A stretch of DNA of 64,000 nt from Phycisphaerales bacterium (GCA_009691725.1 SIAP01000001.1:96128-160127), one strand, 5' to 3'. Positions 8,948 through 17,430 are shown, numbered from the stretch's first letter. Notes: a model not told the origin generated them from the letters alone. Program-made: numbers and translations.

Positions 8948-10698
8948 AGCACATGCACTTGATTGCGGGTCTGCTGTCCATCACGATTCACACTGGAACG
9001 GCGTGGAGTCAGCAGCAATTGCCTGGAAAGGTCGACATCGCGTGGAACCGTTTTTATGACGACACCGAGGTCCTCCGCATCGCGCAGTCACTCGTCGCGG
9101 CCTACCCCAACCTTCTGACAATTGAAGAGATCGGAAAGTCCGCGCTTGGGAGACCTCTCATCGTGGTGACGCTCAACAACCCACACACTGGAGCCGCGAA
9201 CACCAAGCCCGCCATGTGGATCGATGGCAACATTCATGGAAATGAAATCCAGGCAACAGAAACCGTCTTGTATTCGATCGATTACCTCTGCCGCGCGTTT
9301 GGCAAAGTTGCGCCATTGACAGAGTTGATCGATCAGTCTGTCTTTTACTTTCTCCCAAGTGTCAATCCAGATGGTCGCGCGAATTGGTTTGCTGCGCAGA
9401 ACAACTCGCACTCGTCGCGCACTGGCATGCGCCCCACAGATGAAGATCGCGATGGCGCCCTCGATGAGGATGGACCAGAGGATCTCGATGGCGATGGGTC
9501 GATTGGTCAGATGTGGCGCAAAGATCCCCTTGGAACACATCGTCGAAACCTCCGTGATCCGCGCATTCTCGAAAGTGTCCCCACAGAGCCTCGCCCGGAC
9601 GGGACGATTGAGCACGGCGATTGGTCACACGCTGGAAGTGAAGGAATTGACAATGACGGAGATGGTCAGGTCAATGAGGATGGACCAGGTGGGTATGACA
9701 TGAATCGCAACTGGCCCAGCGACTGGCAGCCCGTCCATGTCGAAGGTGGCGCGGGCGACTATCCATTGTCCTACCCCGAAACAAGGTCAATCGCTCTGTG
9801 GATTCTCGCGCACCCCAACATTGCCGCCGGGCAGAGTTATCACAATGCAGGAGGGATGATCTTGCGCGGCCCCGGTGCGGACTATCGCGAGTCTGAGTAT
9901 CACGCAGGTGATCGCAACACCTACGACTCGATCGCCAGTGCTGGCGAGGAGATGCTCCCCTACTACAGATCGATGGTGATCTACAAGGATCTCTATACGG
10001 TGCATGGCGGATTTGTGAATTGGTTGGCAGAGTCACTTGGCATTATCTCGTTCACCAACGAACTCTGGTCTGACAAACGCATCCTGCAGAACGGCAACGA
10101 TCCATCGCCAGAAGAAATGACTCGATGGCGTGACCGTCTGCTCTTTGAACAGACGACGACAGAGTGGAAGGAACTCCCCCATCCCGAATTTACGACGGTG
10201 CTGGTCGGAGGTGGCAACAAGTGGTCAAGAAGAATCCCTCCACCATTCATGCTTGAAGAAGAGGCTCACCGCAACTTCGCATTTACGGCATTTCACGCGC
10301 AGCAGATGCCGCTTGTGCGCTTTCATTCCATCGCGATCGAACCCTGCGGCGAGGGTCTCTGGACGATCACCATCGACATCGCTAATGATCATCGGATTCC
10401 GACGCGCACAGTTCGAGCGAGTGACAAGCGCATCGGGATGGCAGATCGGTTAACCGTCAGCGGGGTTGATCTCACAGTGCTGTCGGGTGGTCCGATGCCG
10501 CAGCGGCTCGGGACCACTTTCGAACCTGTCCGATTCAATCCAGAATCGTTGATGATTGAGAGCGGTATCCCAGGACTCGGTCATCGCACCTTTCGATTCA
10601 TTGTGCAGGGCACTCCCCGCTCAAGTGCGACGATCAAGTTCAGCGGCGAGAAGTTCAAGACGATTGAAAAGACCATCACGCTTTCGCCAAAGCCGTGA
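8944..10698 (+). CDS. Secreted M14-family zinc carboxypeptidase
   Basis: 584 residues with a signal peptide ending near residue 22. The zinc site HxxE is intact in GNIHGNE (His98, Glu101), a candidate third ligand lies in QSYHN, and the catalytic Glu lies in TNELW. Asp-rich loops DEDRDGALDEDG and DNDGDGQVNEDG are inserted in the catalytic domain and look like EF-hand calcium sites. About 150 residues after the peptidase domain probably form a beta-sandwich. It overlaps the upstream paralogue by 4 nt and its stop overlaps the next GTG. It most likely trims peptides or cell-wall peptides outside the cytoplasm; the substrate is unknown. Confidence 0.87.
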   Translation: MKHMHLIAGLLSITIHTGTAWSQQQLPGKVDIAWNRFYDDTEVLRIAQSLVAAYPNLLTIEEIGKSALGRPLIVVTLNNPHTGAANTKPAMWIDGNIHGNEIQATETVLYSIDYLCRAFGKVAPLTELIDQSVFYFLPSVNPDGRANWFAAQNNSHSSRTGMRPTDEDRDGALDEDGPEDLDGDGSIGQMWRKDPLGTHRRNLRDPRILESVPTEPRPDGTIEHGDWSHAGSEGIDNDGDGQVNEDGPGGYDMNRNWPSDWQPVHVEGGAGDYPLSYPETRSIALWILAHPNIAAGQSYHNAGGMILRGPGADYRESEYHAGDRNTYDSIASAGEEMLPYYRSMVIYKDLYTVHGGFVNWLAESLGIISFTNELWSDKRILQNGNDPSPEEMTRWRDRLLFEQTTTEWKELPHPEFTTVLVGGGNKWSRRIPPPFMLEEEAHRNFAFTAFHAQQMPLVRFHSIAIEPCGEGLWTITIDIANDHRIPTRTVRASDKRIGMADRLTVSGVDLTVLSGGPMPQRLGTTFEPVRFNPESLMIESGIPGLGHRTFRFIVQGTPRSSATIKFSGEKFKTIEKTITLSPKP

Positions 10699-11975
10699 GC
10701 GACGAGCCTGTCGACATCGCCATCGTCGGAGCCGGAGCAGCGGGGCTCTTCGCTGCGATATGGGCCGCACGCGAGGTCTCCGGGCTGAAAATCCTCGCCA
10801 TGGATGGCGCGCGAACACTTGGCGCAAAGATTCTTGTGGCGGGCGGAGGACGCTGCAACGTCACGCACTGCCAGGTTGGATCGAGCGACTACTGCGGGAG
10901 CGACCCCGAACTCGTCCAGCGGATTCTGCGCTGCTTCACTGTCGACTCCACGATTGCATTCTTTGAGGAGTGCGGCGTCACGCTCAAACAGGAAGACACG
11001 GGAAAACTCTTTCCAACGACTGATCGCGCACGGACGGTTCTCGACGCTCTGCTTGGTGAGGCGCGTCGGACTGGCGTTGAGCTGCTGCACCCGCAGCGCG
11101 TCGAACGCATCACTGCCAGCGGCGATGGATTCATCGTGGAGGGCGGCGAGAGATCAGTTCGCACGCACAAGATCATCGTCGCCACTGGCGGGATGAGCCT
11201 TCCCAAGTCTGGGTCGGACGGACAGGGACTCGCTATGGCGCAAACCCTTGGGCATTCCATCACACCGCGCATCGATCCTGCGCTCGTTCCACTGACACTC
11301 GCCCAAGGTCATTGGCTCACCGAACTGAGTGGCGTCGCGCTGTTTGCAGAAATCGTGGCATTCGCTCACGGCGGCGCAGTCGCACGGGACGGTCGAGGAA
11401 AGCCTGTGCCGCCTTTGCGCGGCGCCCTGCTCTGCACACACTTTGGCCTTTCGGGACCTGCTGCCCTCGATATCAGTCGCCACTGGCTGCAACTGCAGGC
11501 TGTCGATCCGACTGCAGGAATTCGCATCAACTGGCTTCCAGGAACGCGACCGCAGGAACTTGAACGCGAACTCGTGCGCACCAAGGGGCAGAGTGTCTTG
11601 GCGTTCTTTCGAACACGGATTCCAGATCGGTTTCTGCGCGCCGCGTGTGCGCAGATCGGAGTCGACCCTGTTGACGGGATTCAGCAATTGACGCGGCATC
11701 ATCGCGGTGCGCTCGTGCGTGCGATCACGGAGTGCGAGGTTGTTCCCACGGGGACGCGAGGATTCACCGCCGCGGAAACGACAGCGGGTGGAGTCCCGCT
11801 CAGTGAACTCAATCTTGATCGACTCGAGAGTCTCAGGTGTCCTGGGCTCTTTCTCTGCGGCGAGATGCTCGATGTCGACGCGCGTATCGGCGGATTCAGT
11901 TTTCAGTGGGCGTGGGCGAGCGGGTTCGTGGCCGGACGTGCCGCGGCACGCGCCGTTGCCGGCGTCACAAAGTGA
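10695..11975 (+). CDS. NAD(P)/FAD-dependent oxidoreductase, HI0933/YhiN family
   Basis: 426 residues with a GTG start overlapping the previous stop (GTGA). An N-terminal dinucleotide-binding motif, IAIVGAGAAGLFAA, is followed by the family signatures LVAGGGRCNVTH, ATGGMSLPKSGSDG and, near the C-terminus, TAAETTAGGVPLSE and LFLCGEMLDVDARIGGFSFQWAW. The family is widespread and the enzymes bind FAD, but the physiological substrate is not established. It is last in its operon and converges with the HIT gene, overlapping it by 11 nt. Confidence 0.93.
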   Translation: MSDEPVDIAIVGAGAAGLFAAIWAAREVSGLKILAMDGARTLGAKILVAGGGRCNVTHCQVGSSDYCGSDPELVQRILRCFTVDSTIAFFEECGVTLKQEDTGKLFPTTDRARTVLDALLGEARRTGVELLHPQRVERITASGDGFIVEGGERSVRTHKIIVATGGMSLPKSGSDGQGLAMAQTLGHSITPRIDPALVPLTLAQGHWLTELSGVALFAEIVAFAHGGAVARDGRGKPVPPLRGALLCTHFGLSGPAALDISRHWLQLQAVDPTAGIRINWLPGTRPQELERELVRTKGQSVLAFFRTRIPDRFLRAACAQIGVDPVDGIQQLTRHHRGALVRAITECEVVPTGTRGFTAAETTAGGVPLSELNLDRLESLRCPGLFLCGEMLDVDARIGGFSFQWAWASGFVAGRAAARAVAGVTK

Positions 11976-12423
11976 TTTCGGCGCGCATCATCGCTCCAAC
12001 TCGCGCCACTGTCTCCTTCACCTGCGTGGGCGCCGCGCTTTCGCGCACGCCACTGGCGACGGCTCGATACCAATCTGCGATCTCCCATGCAGCGGTGCCC
12101 TCCTGTGATGGGTCTCGCGGAATCAGGTGCGCATGCAGATGTGGCGCACCCTCGCCGAACATCACGACATAGACGCGGGGAATGGACAGCACACTGCGAA
12201 TCGATCTCATGGAAGCTCTCAGAACGTGGCCGAACTCCTTCGATTCCGTGACATCCAAGTCTGCGACGCTTGCCACATGCCGCTTTGCATCGAGCAGAAA
12301 CCACCCATTGAGCGGCGCAGGATGCGGATGGTGACGCAGCAACCATCGTTCGTTCTCCCATGCGAAATCCTGCCGTGATGCGTTGCTCTGCTGAATTGTG
12401 CAGACGCCGCACGGTTCTGTCAC
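11965..12423 (-). CDS. HIT-domain protein
   Basis: 152 residues. The histidine triad is HLHAHLIPR near residue 100. N-terminal cysteines (CGVC) and the WFLLDAKRHV strand are typical of HIT/GalT-like nucleotide hydrolases and transferases. These act on dinucleoside polyphosphates or nucleoside phosphoramidates; the exact substrate cannot be told from sequence. The start overlaps the MazG-like stop by 4 nt, so the two nucleotide-acting proteins are probably co-translated. Confidence 0.88.
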   Translation of the reverse strand: MTEPCGVCTIQQSNASRQDFAWENERWLLRHHPHPAPLNGWFLLDAKRHVASVADLDVTESKEFGHVLRASMRSIRSVLSIPRVYVVMFGEGAPHLHAHLIPRDPSQEGTAAWEIADWYRAVASGVRESAAPTQVKETVARVGAMMRAEITL

Positions 12424-12704
12424 TTGATTCCCTTGGGACCGCCCTCGCTCACATATTTTTCTTGGAGAGCAGATTCCAAGTCAACATCGCAGATGTTGGC
12501 CAGCGTGCAAAGCCACGCCATGCAGTCTGCGAACTCTTCCCGCAAGTTGACAGGATCCCCCTCGCCTCGTTCGAACTTCCCGATCGCATGTGCGAGTTCT
12601 CCAAATTCCTCGGCGAACCACACGAAAGTCTTGGAGGCGCCCCGCGCCCGGTCGGTCGCGTCATAGCGCGCACGGATCATGGTTTGGAATTCGGAAACCT
12701 GCAT
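12420..12704 (-). CDS. MazG-like nucleotide pyrophosphohydrolase
   Basis: 94 residues, a single MazG-type four-helix domain. The metal-binding acidic motifs are EEFGELAHAI and EEFADCMAWL, the ExxE...ExxD arrangement of the superfamily. Family members hydrolyse (d)NTPs to monophosphate and pyrophosphate, often as house-cleaning enzymes. It lies upstream of and overlaps the HIT gene. The ATG is 6 nt from a TAATCT hexamer. Confidence 0.87.
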   Translation of the reverse strand: MQVSEFQTMIRARYDATDRARGASKTFVWFAEEFGELAHAIGKFERGEGDPVNLREEFADCMAWLCTLANICDVDLESALQEKYVSEGGPKGIK

Positions 12705-12710
12705 CCAAAC

Positions 12711-12716
12711 AGATTA
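12711..12716 (-). promoter_or_regulatory. Candidate -10 element for mazG-like/HIT operon
   Basis: TAATCT on the minus strand is followed by 6 nt (GTTTGG) and then the ATG at 12704. The spacing is that of a leaderless transcript. The match to TATAAT is good; no -35 box is obvious. Confidence 0.45.
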
Positions 12717-12759
12717 GGCGATGGCGATGAAAGTGCTCACGCACCGACGAGGCAGCCAT

Positions 12760-14418
12760 CTAGTTGCAAGCGCAACTGCCCCAGTGGGCCAAAATGTAGA
12801 TCAAGTCTTTGGCGTCAACAAACAAGTCTCCATTGATATCGGCGACTTGGCTCCCGCTCGCGCCCCAGCTGGTCAGCAGAAGGATCACGTCGGCAGCATC
12901 GATGACAGTGTCACCATTCAGATCGGGTGGGCATTCAGTGGAGTCGATGTTGAAGGAATAGACATTGCCTTGGGCAAGCATCTGATTGGAGGCACGTGGA
13001 GCGCCGACAAGGACGGTATCTGGCGCAACGGCGATGCTTGCACCGAAATTCGCGTCGGCAACATTGGCGTTTGCGAAAGGAACAAATCGAGTTCGCTCCG
13101 TCCACGCGCCACAGATTCCAGGTTCTCGACCAAAGACCCAGGCACTTCCACGATTCGCTACAGCGATCGGTGAAGTGACCTCGACCCCTGCCGCGCCGAT
13201 CACAGCAAGATCTGCAACCAGTGCGACTGACGCACCGAATCGATCGCCGAGTTGCCCGATTGTCGCCGTCAGATGGCCCTTCAACTCGAATGTGCCGGTG
13301 GACGACTCGAGTTCAAAGATGGTTGCGGACCCAGCCGAATCAGTTGCGCTCGGAGCGCCAATGATCACTCCCCATGGGGACGCGCCAATGGAAGACCCAA
13401 AGAGTTCATCAATGACTGGCGCTCCTCCAACGAGCCGTTGGACGAGACACCACTCGCCCCACGAAGGATTCGTCGCAAGAATGGTCGGTGCTGGGTTGTC
13501 TAGTGTGTTGCGGCGAAAGACGAACGCTGTCCCCTGTTTCGATACTGACACCGTCTGTCGCTTCGCACCCACAATCAAAAAGTCGCCTGACAATTCAACG
13601 GCTGTTCCAAAGATTCCCGACGCGGCGAGTTGCGGGTTCTCGCTACCAATAGTTGGTGGAACGATGAATGCCGTCTGCACCCATCGACCTGTGCTTGGGC
13701 TCCAATCGAAAAGAGTCACCGACCCGGCATCAATCCGTGTGCCATCGTCATCCGTTGGGGCACCGACCGCGATCGTGGCATGATTCTGTCCAGAGACCAA
13801 GCGTTCCTGAATGGCGACAGCAGAACCGAACAAGTCGATGGACTTGGGCGCTTGGTGCGAAAGTTCGTAGGGAATCGGAGACCACCCAGTTCCGCTGCGT
13901 TTCCACACGCAGGCGAGCCCCGCCTGCAATTGAATCGGCGGAGTTCCTCCCGTCGTGATCTCTCTTCCGGGGACACCCGCAACAATCCAACCGTTCGATG
14001 CTGCAACCGATGCTCCGGTGTTGTCGTTGGCAACACCCGTCGGAAGAGTCAGGTTGTTTTGCCACTGGAAAATGCCGCTCCCAAAATACTTGTACACATG
14101 CACGATTCCCTGCGCCGCAGCAACCGTGCCACCCGAGGGCACATTCCATCCCGGCGCGCCAACCGCACACACATCTGAAGTCACCGCGATAGAGATGCCA
14201 AATGAGTCCGCGGAGGATCCACCCACTGGTGCGTCCAGTTGATCGAGTGGGGAAGAAGATGCTTGCCCCAGCGCTGTTGAATGTGCCGCAACTGCGAACA
14301 CTCCCGCTGTCACAGCCACAGCGAAGCGACCACGCCCACGACAAACACCACGCATGAACTGCAACATTTGGTGGTGCAGCCTTTGTGATCGATGCCACGA
14401 GATCATGTGTGCAAACAT
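12760..14418 (-). CDS. Secreted FG-GAP seven-repeat protein with dockerin-type C-terminus
   Basis: The track ORF starts at 14565 inside the tRNA; I prefer the ATG at 14418 (552 residues), 7 nt after TATATC. A signal peptide precedes ALGQASS. Seven FG-GAP-like repeats can be counted by their cores (for example FGISIAV, GASVAAS, FGSAVAI, FGTAVEL, FGSSIGA, FGASVAL, FGASIAV), enough for one seven-bladed propeller. The C-terminus has two Ca-binding dockerin-like loops (DLNGDTVIDAAD, DINGDLFVDAKD) and ends in a Cys pair. This C-terminal type is common in secreted planctomycete proteins. A surface or extracellular role is likely; the ligand is unknown. Confidence 0.85.
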   Translation of the reverse strand: MFAHMISWHRSQRLHHQMLQFMRGVCRGRGRFAVAVTAGVFAVAAHSTALGQASSSPLDQLDAPVGGSSADSFGISIAVTSDVCAVGAPGWNVPSGGTVAAAQGIVHVYKYFGSGIFQWQNNLTLPTGVANDNTGASVAASNGWIVAGVPGREITTGGTPPIQLQAGLACVWKRSGTGWSPIPYELSHQAPKSIDLFGSAVAIQERLVSGQNHATIAVGAPTDDDGTRIDAGSVTLFDWSPSTGRWVQTAFIVPPTIGSENPQLAASGIFGTAVELSGDFLIVGAKRQTVSVSKQGTAFVFRRNTLDNPAPTILATNPSWGEWCLVQRLVGGAPVIDELFGSSIGASPWGVIIGAPSATDSAGSATIFELESSTGTFELKGHLTATIGQLGDRFGASVALVADLAVIGAAGVEVTSPIAVANRGSAWVFGREPGICGAWTERTRFVPFANANVADANFGASIAVAPDTVLVGAPRASNQMLAQGNVYSFNIDSTECPPDLNGDTVIDAADVILLLTSWGASGSQVADINGDLFVDAKDLIYILAHWGSCACN

Positions 14419-14425
14419 CATTCTG

Positions 14426-14431
14426 GATATA
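14426..14431 (-). promoter_or_regulatory. Candidate -10 element for the FG-GAP gene
   Basis: TATATC on the minus strand ends 4 nt before one ATG and 7 nt before the next (14418). It lies between a possible tRNA terminator and the gene. Confidence 0.35.
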
Positions 14432-14458
14432 CCTCTCCCGAAATATACGAATAGAAAT

Positions 14459-14482
14459 GGAAAGAAGCGAAAAGACTTTCGC
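14459..14482 (-). terminator. Possible Rho-independent terminator after tRNA-Arg
   Basis: On the minus strand GCGAAA, a 4-nt loop and TTTCGC form a 6-bp stem, followed by TTCTTTCC. It lies about 57 nt downstream of the tRNA. The stem is short, so this is only a candidate. Confidence 0.35.
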
Positions 14483-14538
14483 CCAATCCCCAGAAATCCA
14501 CTTCTCACCGATGCCTCGCCCTTGCAACACAACAAAAG

Positions 14539-14612
14539 CGTCCTCGGTGCGGGTCGAACGCACAACCTTTGCCTTCGGAGGGCAACGCTCTATCCAATTG
14601 AGCTACGAGGAC
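14539..14612 (-). tRNA. tRNA-Arg (anticodon CCG)
   Basis: 74 nt, cloverleaf folded by hand. The acceptor stem GTCCTCG pairs with CGAGGAC, with discriminator G. The D stem is GCTC/GAGC. The anticodon stem TTGCC/GGCAA encloses the loop CTCCGAA, so the anticodon is CCG (reads CGG). The T stem GTGCG/CGCAC has loop TTCGACC. The 3' CCA is not encoded. The FG-GAP gene follows on the same strand. Confidence 0.95.
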
Positions 14613-14622
14613 CGAATGAGCC

Positions 14623-14628
14623 ATTCTA
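14623..14628 (-). promoter_or_regulatory. Candidate -10 element for tRNA-Arg
   Basis: TAGAAT on the minus strand lies 10 nt upstream of the mature tRNA 5' end, matching 5 of 6 bases of the consensus. Confidence 0.4.
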
Positions 14629-14655
14629 ACCAGTGACCATCCGAGTCTCGTTCGC

Positions 14656-14661
14656 TAGCCT
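14656..14661 (+). promoter_or_regulatory. Candidate -10 element for the MFS gene
   Basis: TAGCCT ends 9 nt before the ATG at 14671, consistent with a very short leader. It is weaker than the 6-7 nt cases. Confidence 0.28.
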
Positions 14662-14670
14662 CGGGAACGC

Positions 14671-15918
14671 ATGAACCCGCAGAGAGTCCACGGCAAGGCC
14701 AACCACGCAACGCGCGCCATCCACGGCATCACCTTTTTGAACTCGTTGGCGACTGGAGTTCTTTGGAATGGGCTGGGGTTCATCACCGCCCGCGAGTTTC
14801 ATTACTCGGCGCTTGAGACCTGCCTGCTTTTCGTCGCAACGGGTGCTGTCTATGCACTCGCAGCGTTTCTATGCGGACGCGTTCTTCGACGATTCGAAGG
14901 AAGAGTGAGCCCACGAAAGATGCTCTATTTACTCTTCGTCGTGCAGACCATGGTTGCGCCACTCGCCGCAATCGAGTCCAGCAGCGTCGGCATCATCATC
15001 GTGGCAATCGTGGTCAGCATCACTGGCGCCTGCCTCTGGCCAATCGTCGAGTCCTATGTCGCCGCCGGCCGCTCGGCGCAAGACACTCGGCGCGCGATCG
15101 GTCTCTGGTGCCTCGTCTGGATGCCATCGGTCGCGCTCGCCCTAGTGTTCATGGCCCCACTGCAGCGAGACGATGGTTGGCTCACTCCGCGCATGGCACT
15201 CTTCGCGATCGCTCCCGTGAGCCTGCTCTCGATTGTGTGCCTGCGATTTCTGCCAACTCGACCCGCGCACCACTTTGTCGCCGCCGAGGCCGCCCCGGCC
15301 GTGTATGTCGCTCAACTGCAATGCGTTCGCATACTCCTGCCGGCGTCGTATGTACTCGTTGGCGCACTGAGCCCGCTCATGCCGTACCTGCTCGGGCGTC
15401 TGGCGCTTGATGCCACGAGTGAGACTCCCCTTGCCGCAGTCTGGTTGAGTGCCCGAGTCGTCGTCGTTGCATTGATGGCATCGCTTCCATTCTGGCATGG
15501 TCGATGGTCGACGCTTCTGCTCGGTTCGGCGCTCCTCATCGTGGGATTCACACTCGTTGTGACGCTGCCCACGCTGGCGACCTGCATCATCGGGTTGATC
15601 GCCTTTGGATTGGGTCACGGCATGATTTATTACGCAGCGCTCTACTACGCACTCCGTGTTGGGAGCGCGCAAGTCGATGCTGGTGGAATTCACGAGGCAC
15701 TGATTGGGCTGGGATATGTGATTGGTCCTGCAGCCGCACTGACTGGATCGCTTCTCGGCGGAGGTGGATGGACGGTTGCGGTGATGTGCGGTCTGATGGC
15801 AATCGCTTCGATTCCCGCAATGCGCCCGTGGTGGAAACTACGGCGCGCCTCTGCCAAGTTCGAATTGCAAGGCACCATCGATGGTGGGATAGTTGAAACG
15901 AAAACCACTTCGCAGTAG
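14671..15918 (+). CDS. MFS transporter
   Basis: 415 residues with about twelve hydrophobic segments and the cytoplasmic loop LCGRVLRRFEGRVSPRKM between helices 2 and 3, resembling the MFS loop. Helix-rich stretches such as SSVGIIIVAIVVSITGACLW fit the fold. The substrate cannot be assigned; related planctomycete proteins are drug- or sugar-efflux-like, but that is only family breadth. It converges with the TIGR01777-type gene, overlapping by about 80 nt at the 3' ends. Confidence 0.82.
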   Translation: MNPQRVHGKANHATRAIHGITFLNSLATGVLWNGLGFITAREFHYSALETCLLFVATGAVYALAAFLCGRVLRRFEGRVSPRKMLYLLFVVQTMVAPLAAIESSSVGIIIVAIVVSITGACLWPIVESYVAAGRSAQDTRRAIGLWCLVWMPSVALALVFMAPLQRDDGWLTPRMALFAIAPVSLLSIVCLRFLPTRPAHHFVAAEAAPAVYVAQLQCVRILLPASYVLVGALSPLMPYLLGRLALDATSETPLAAVWLSARVVVVALMASLPFWHGRWSTLLLGSALLIVGFTLVVTLPTLATCIIGLIAFGLGHGMIYYAALYYALRVGSAQVDAGGIHEALIGLGYVIGPAAALTGSLLGGGGWTVAVMCGLMAIASIPAMRPWWKLRRASAKFELQGTIDGGIVETKTTSQ

Positions 15919-16821
15919 TACGGCAGGCTCGACGAATTGCCCTTGGAGCAACAGCTCGCTGCCCATCTCGCCAAAGATCAACCGCACGAGCGGCGCTGGA
16001 AACGGCGCAACGGATGGTCGACGCAAGACGCGCGCCAGTGCGCGGGCGAACTCCCTTTGTGAGAGCGCTCCCGGAGCGACTGCATTCACTGGTCCTCGAA
16101 TCGAATCCCTCTCGATGACAAACTGAATCGCCGCGGTCAAATCGTCGAGATGAATCCAGCTCATACCTTGGCGGCCACTCCCAACGGGCCCCCCTGCACA
16201 CAGCAGAAACGGCAGACGCAGTCGTGCGATAACACCACCGTGCGCGCTCACCACGACCCCGATCCGCATTCGCACAGTTCGGATCCCTCCCTGCTCCACG
16301 GGGACGAGCGCGGCTTCCCACTCTTTTGTGACCGCTGCCAGAAACCCGCTCCCAGGTCCGGCGGATTCATCCACCTTCGGCGGCTGGCGATCGCCGTAGT
16401 ACCCGACGCCCGATGCACACACGAATACAGCGGGTGGTTTTGCCAGGCGTGCGATCACCTCGCAAAGACACCGCGTTCCAACAGCGCGGCTCTCCATGAT
16501 CGCCCGCTTTCGCTGCGGAGTCCAACGACCACTTGCTATGTTTTCGCCGGCGAGATGCACGACGGCATCGATGCCCTCAAGAGATGCTGCGTCCCACGAT
16601 CCCATCGGATTCCAGCGCACCTGGTCACGCGATGGTGACGACTCCCCGCGCACGAGTTGGCGGACGAGTTGAATGACTCGGTGACCGCCGCCGCGCAGAG
16701 ATTCGCAGAGGGCAGAACCAACCGTCCCCGTCGATCCGGTGACCGCGATGACTCGGCGCGACCGATCGCCCTGCGCTTCATTCCCAATCACGTCTGGCTG
16801 AGTGATGTTGCGTTGGTTCAC
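15838..16821 (-). CDS. TIGR01777-family NAD(P)-binding epimerase-like protein (YfcH type)
   Basis: The track ORF starts at 17193 inside gmhA; I prefer the GTG at 16821 (327 residues, VNQRNITQ). It has an extended-SDR Rossmann start VIAVTGSTGTVGSAL and the family motifs VVHLAGENIASGRW, SGVGYYGD, WE (KEWEAA) and SWIHLDDL. The C-terminal part holds the DUF1731-like QGQFVEPAVLLRSGF. The family is related to sugar-nucleotide epimerases and its reaction is unassigned. The GTG lies 7 nt after TAGTCT, the reverse reading of the gmhA -10 element. Confidence 0.88.
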   Translation of the reverse strand: MNQRNITQPDVIGNEAQGDRSRRVIAVTGSTGTVGSALCESLRGGGHRVIQLVRQLVRGESSPSRDQVRWNPMGSWDAASLEGIDAVVHLAGENIASGRWTPQRKRAIMESRAVGTRCLCEVIARLAKPPAVFVCASGVGYYGDRQPPKVDESAGPGSGFLAAVTKEWEAALVPVEQGGIRTVRMRIGVVVSAHGGVIARLRLPFLLCAGGPVGSGRQGMSWIHLDDLTAAIQFVIERDSIRGPVNAVAPGALSQREFARALARVLRRPSVAPFPAPLVRLIFGEMGSELLLQGQFVEPAVLLRSGFRFNYPTIDGALQFELGRGAP

Positions 16822-16827
16822 TCTCAC

Positions 16828-16834
16828 TAGACTA
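16828..16834. promoter_or_regulatory. Symmetric -10 element shared by epimerase and gmhA
   Basis: TAGACTA gives TAGACT on plus, ending 6 nt before the ATG at 16840. It gives TAGTCT on minus, ending 7 nt before the GTG at 16821. This is a second divergent pair built like xseA/recG. Confidence 0.48.
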
Positions 16835-16839
16835 TGGTG

Positions 16840-17430
16840 ATGCCATCGTTCGCACGGACTGCGCAAGAGAGCTTTCGATTTCGACTCCAACAGGCTGAGC
16901 GCGCGCTCGCCGCGCTTGCGGGATTTCAAGGCGGAATTGAGACAATCATTCAGAGCACCCGCGATACGCTCGCCAATGGCAAGATGGTTCTCACCTGTGG
17001 AAACGGGGGCAGCGCGGCCGAAGCGCTGCACTTGAGCGAAGAGCTCATCGGACGCTACAGATCGAATCGACCGCCATTCAAGTCGATCTGCTTGACCGCC
17101 GATCCAACCGCACTCACCTGCATCGCCAACGACTTTGGATTCGAGCGGGTTTTCGCCAGACAACTTGAGGGTCTCGCTTCGAGGGGCGATCAACTGATCG
17201 TCTTCTCGACTTCTGGAGCGAGCGCCAACATTCTTCGCGCTCTCGAATCGGCGCGTGCGCTGGGAGTTCGCACAGTTGGCTTGCTTGGCGGCGATGGCGG
17301 CGACGCGCTGTCACTCTGCGACCACGCGATTGTCATTTCGGGCGTGGATGGTGCTGCAGTTCAGGAGATTCATCAGATGATCGTGCATATTCTTTGCGAG
17401 AGTCTCGAACCCGCCACCGCCCACACATGA
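16840..17430 (+). CDS. gmhA: D-sedoheptulose 7-phosphate isomerase
   Basis: 196 residues from the second ATG (16840); the first, at 16834, directly abuts the -10 hexamer. A SIS domain carries the GmhA signatures CGNGGSAAEALHLSEEL, ANDFGFE, STSGASANI and AVQEIHQM, including the zinc-ligand and catalytic His/Glu positions. It converts sedoheptulose 7-phosphate to D-glycero-manno-heptose 7-phosphate, the first step towards ADP-heptose for lipopolysaccharide core or other heptosylated surface glycans. No other heptose gene is in the window. The stop overlaps the next ATG (ATGA), so it leads a three-gene unit. Confidence 0.92.
   Translation: MPSFARTAQESFRFRLQQAERALAALAGFQGGIETIIQSTRDTLANGKMVLTCGNGGSAAEALHLSEELIGRYRSNRPPFKSICLTADPTALTCIANDFGFERVFARQLEGLASRGDQLIVFSTSGASANILRALESARALGVRTVGLLGGDGGDALSLCDHAIVISGVDGAAVQEIHQMIVHILCESLEPATAHT

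Noticed and set aside
14613-14670. Integration or attachment site next to tRNA-Arg
   Set aside because: No integrase gene, no duplicated tRNA 3' end and no change in gene type nearby.
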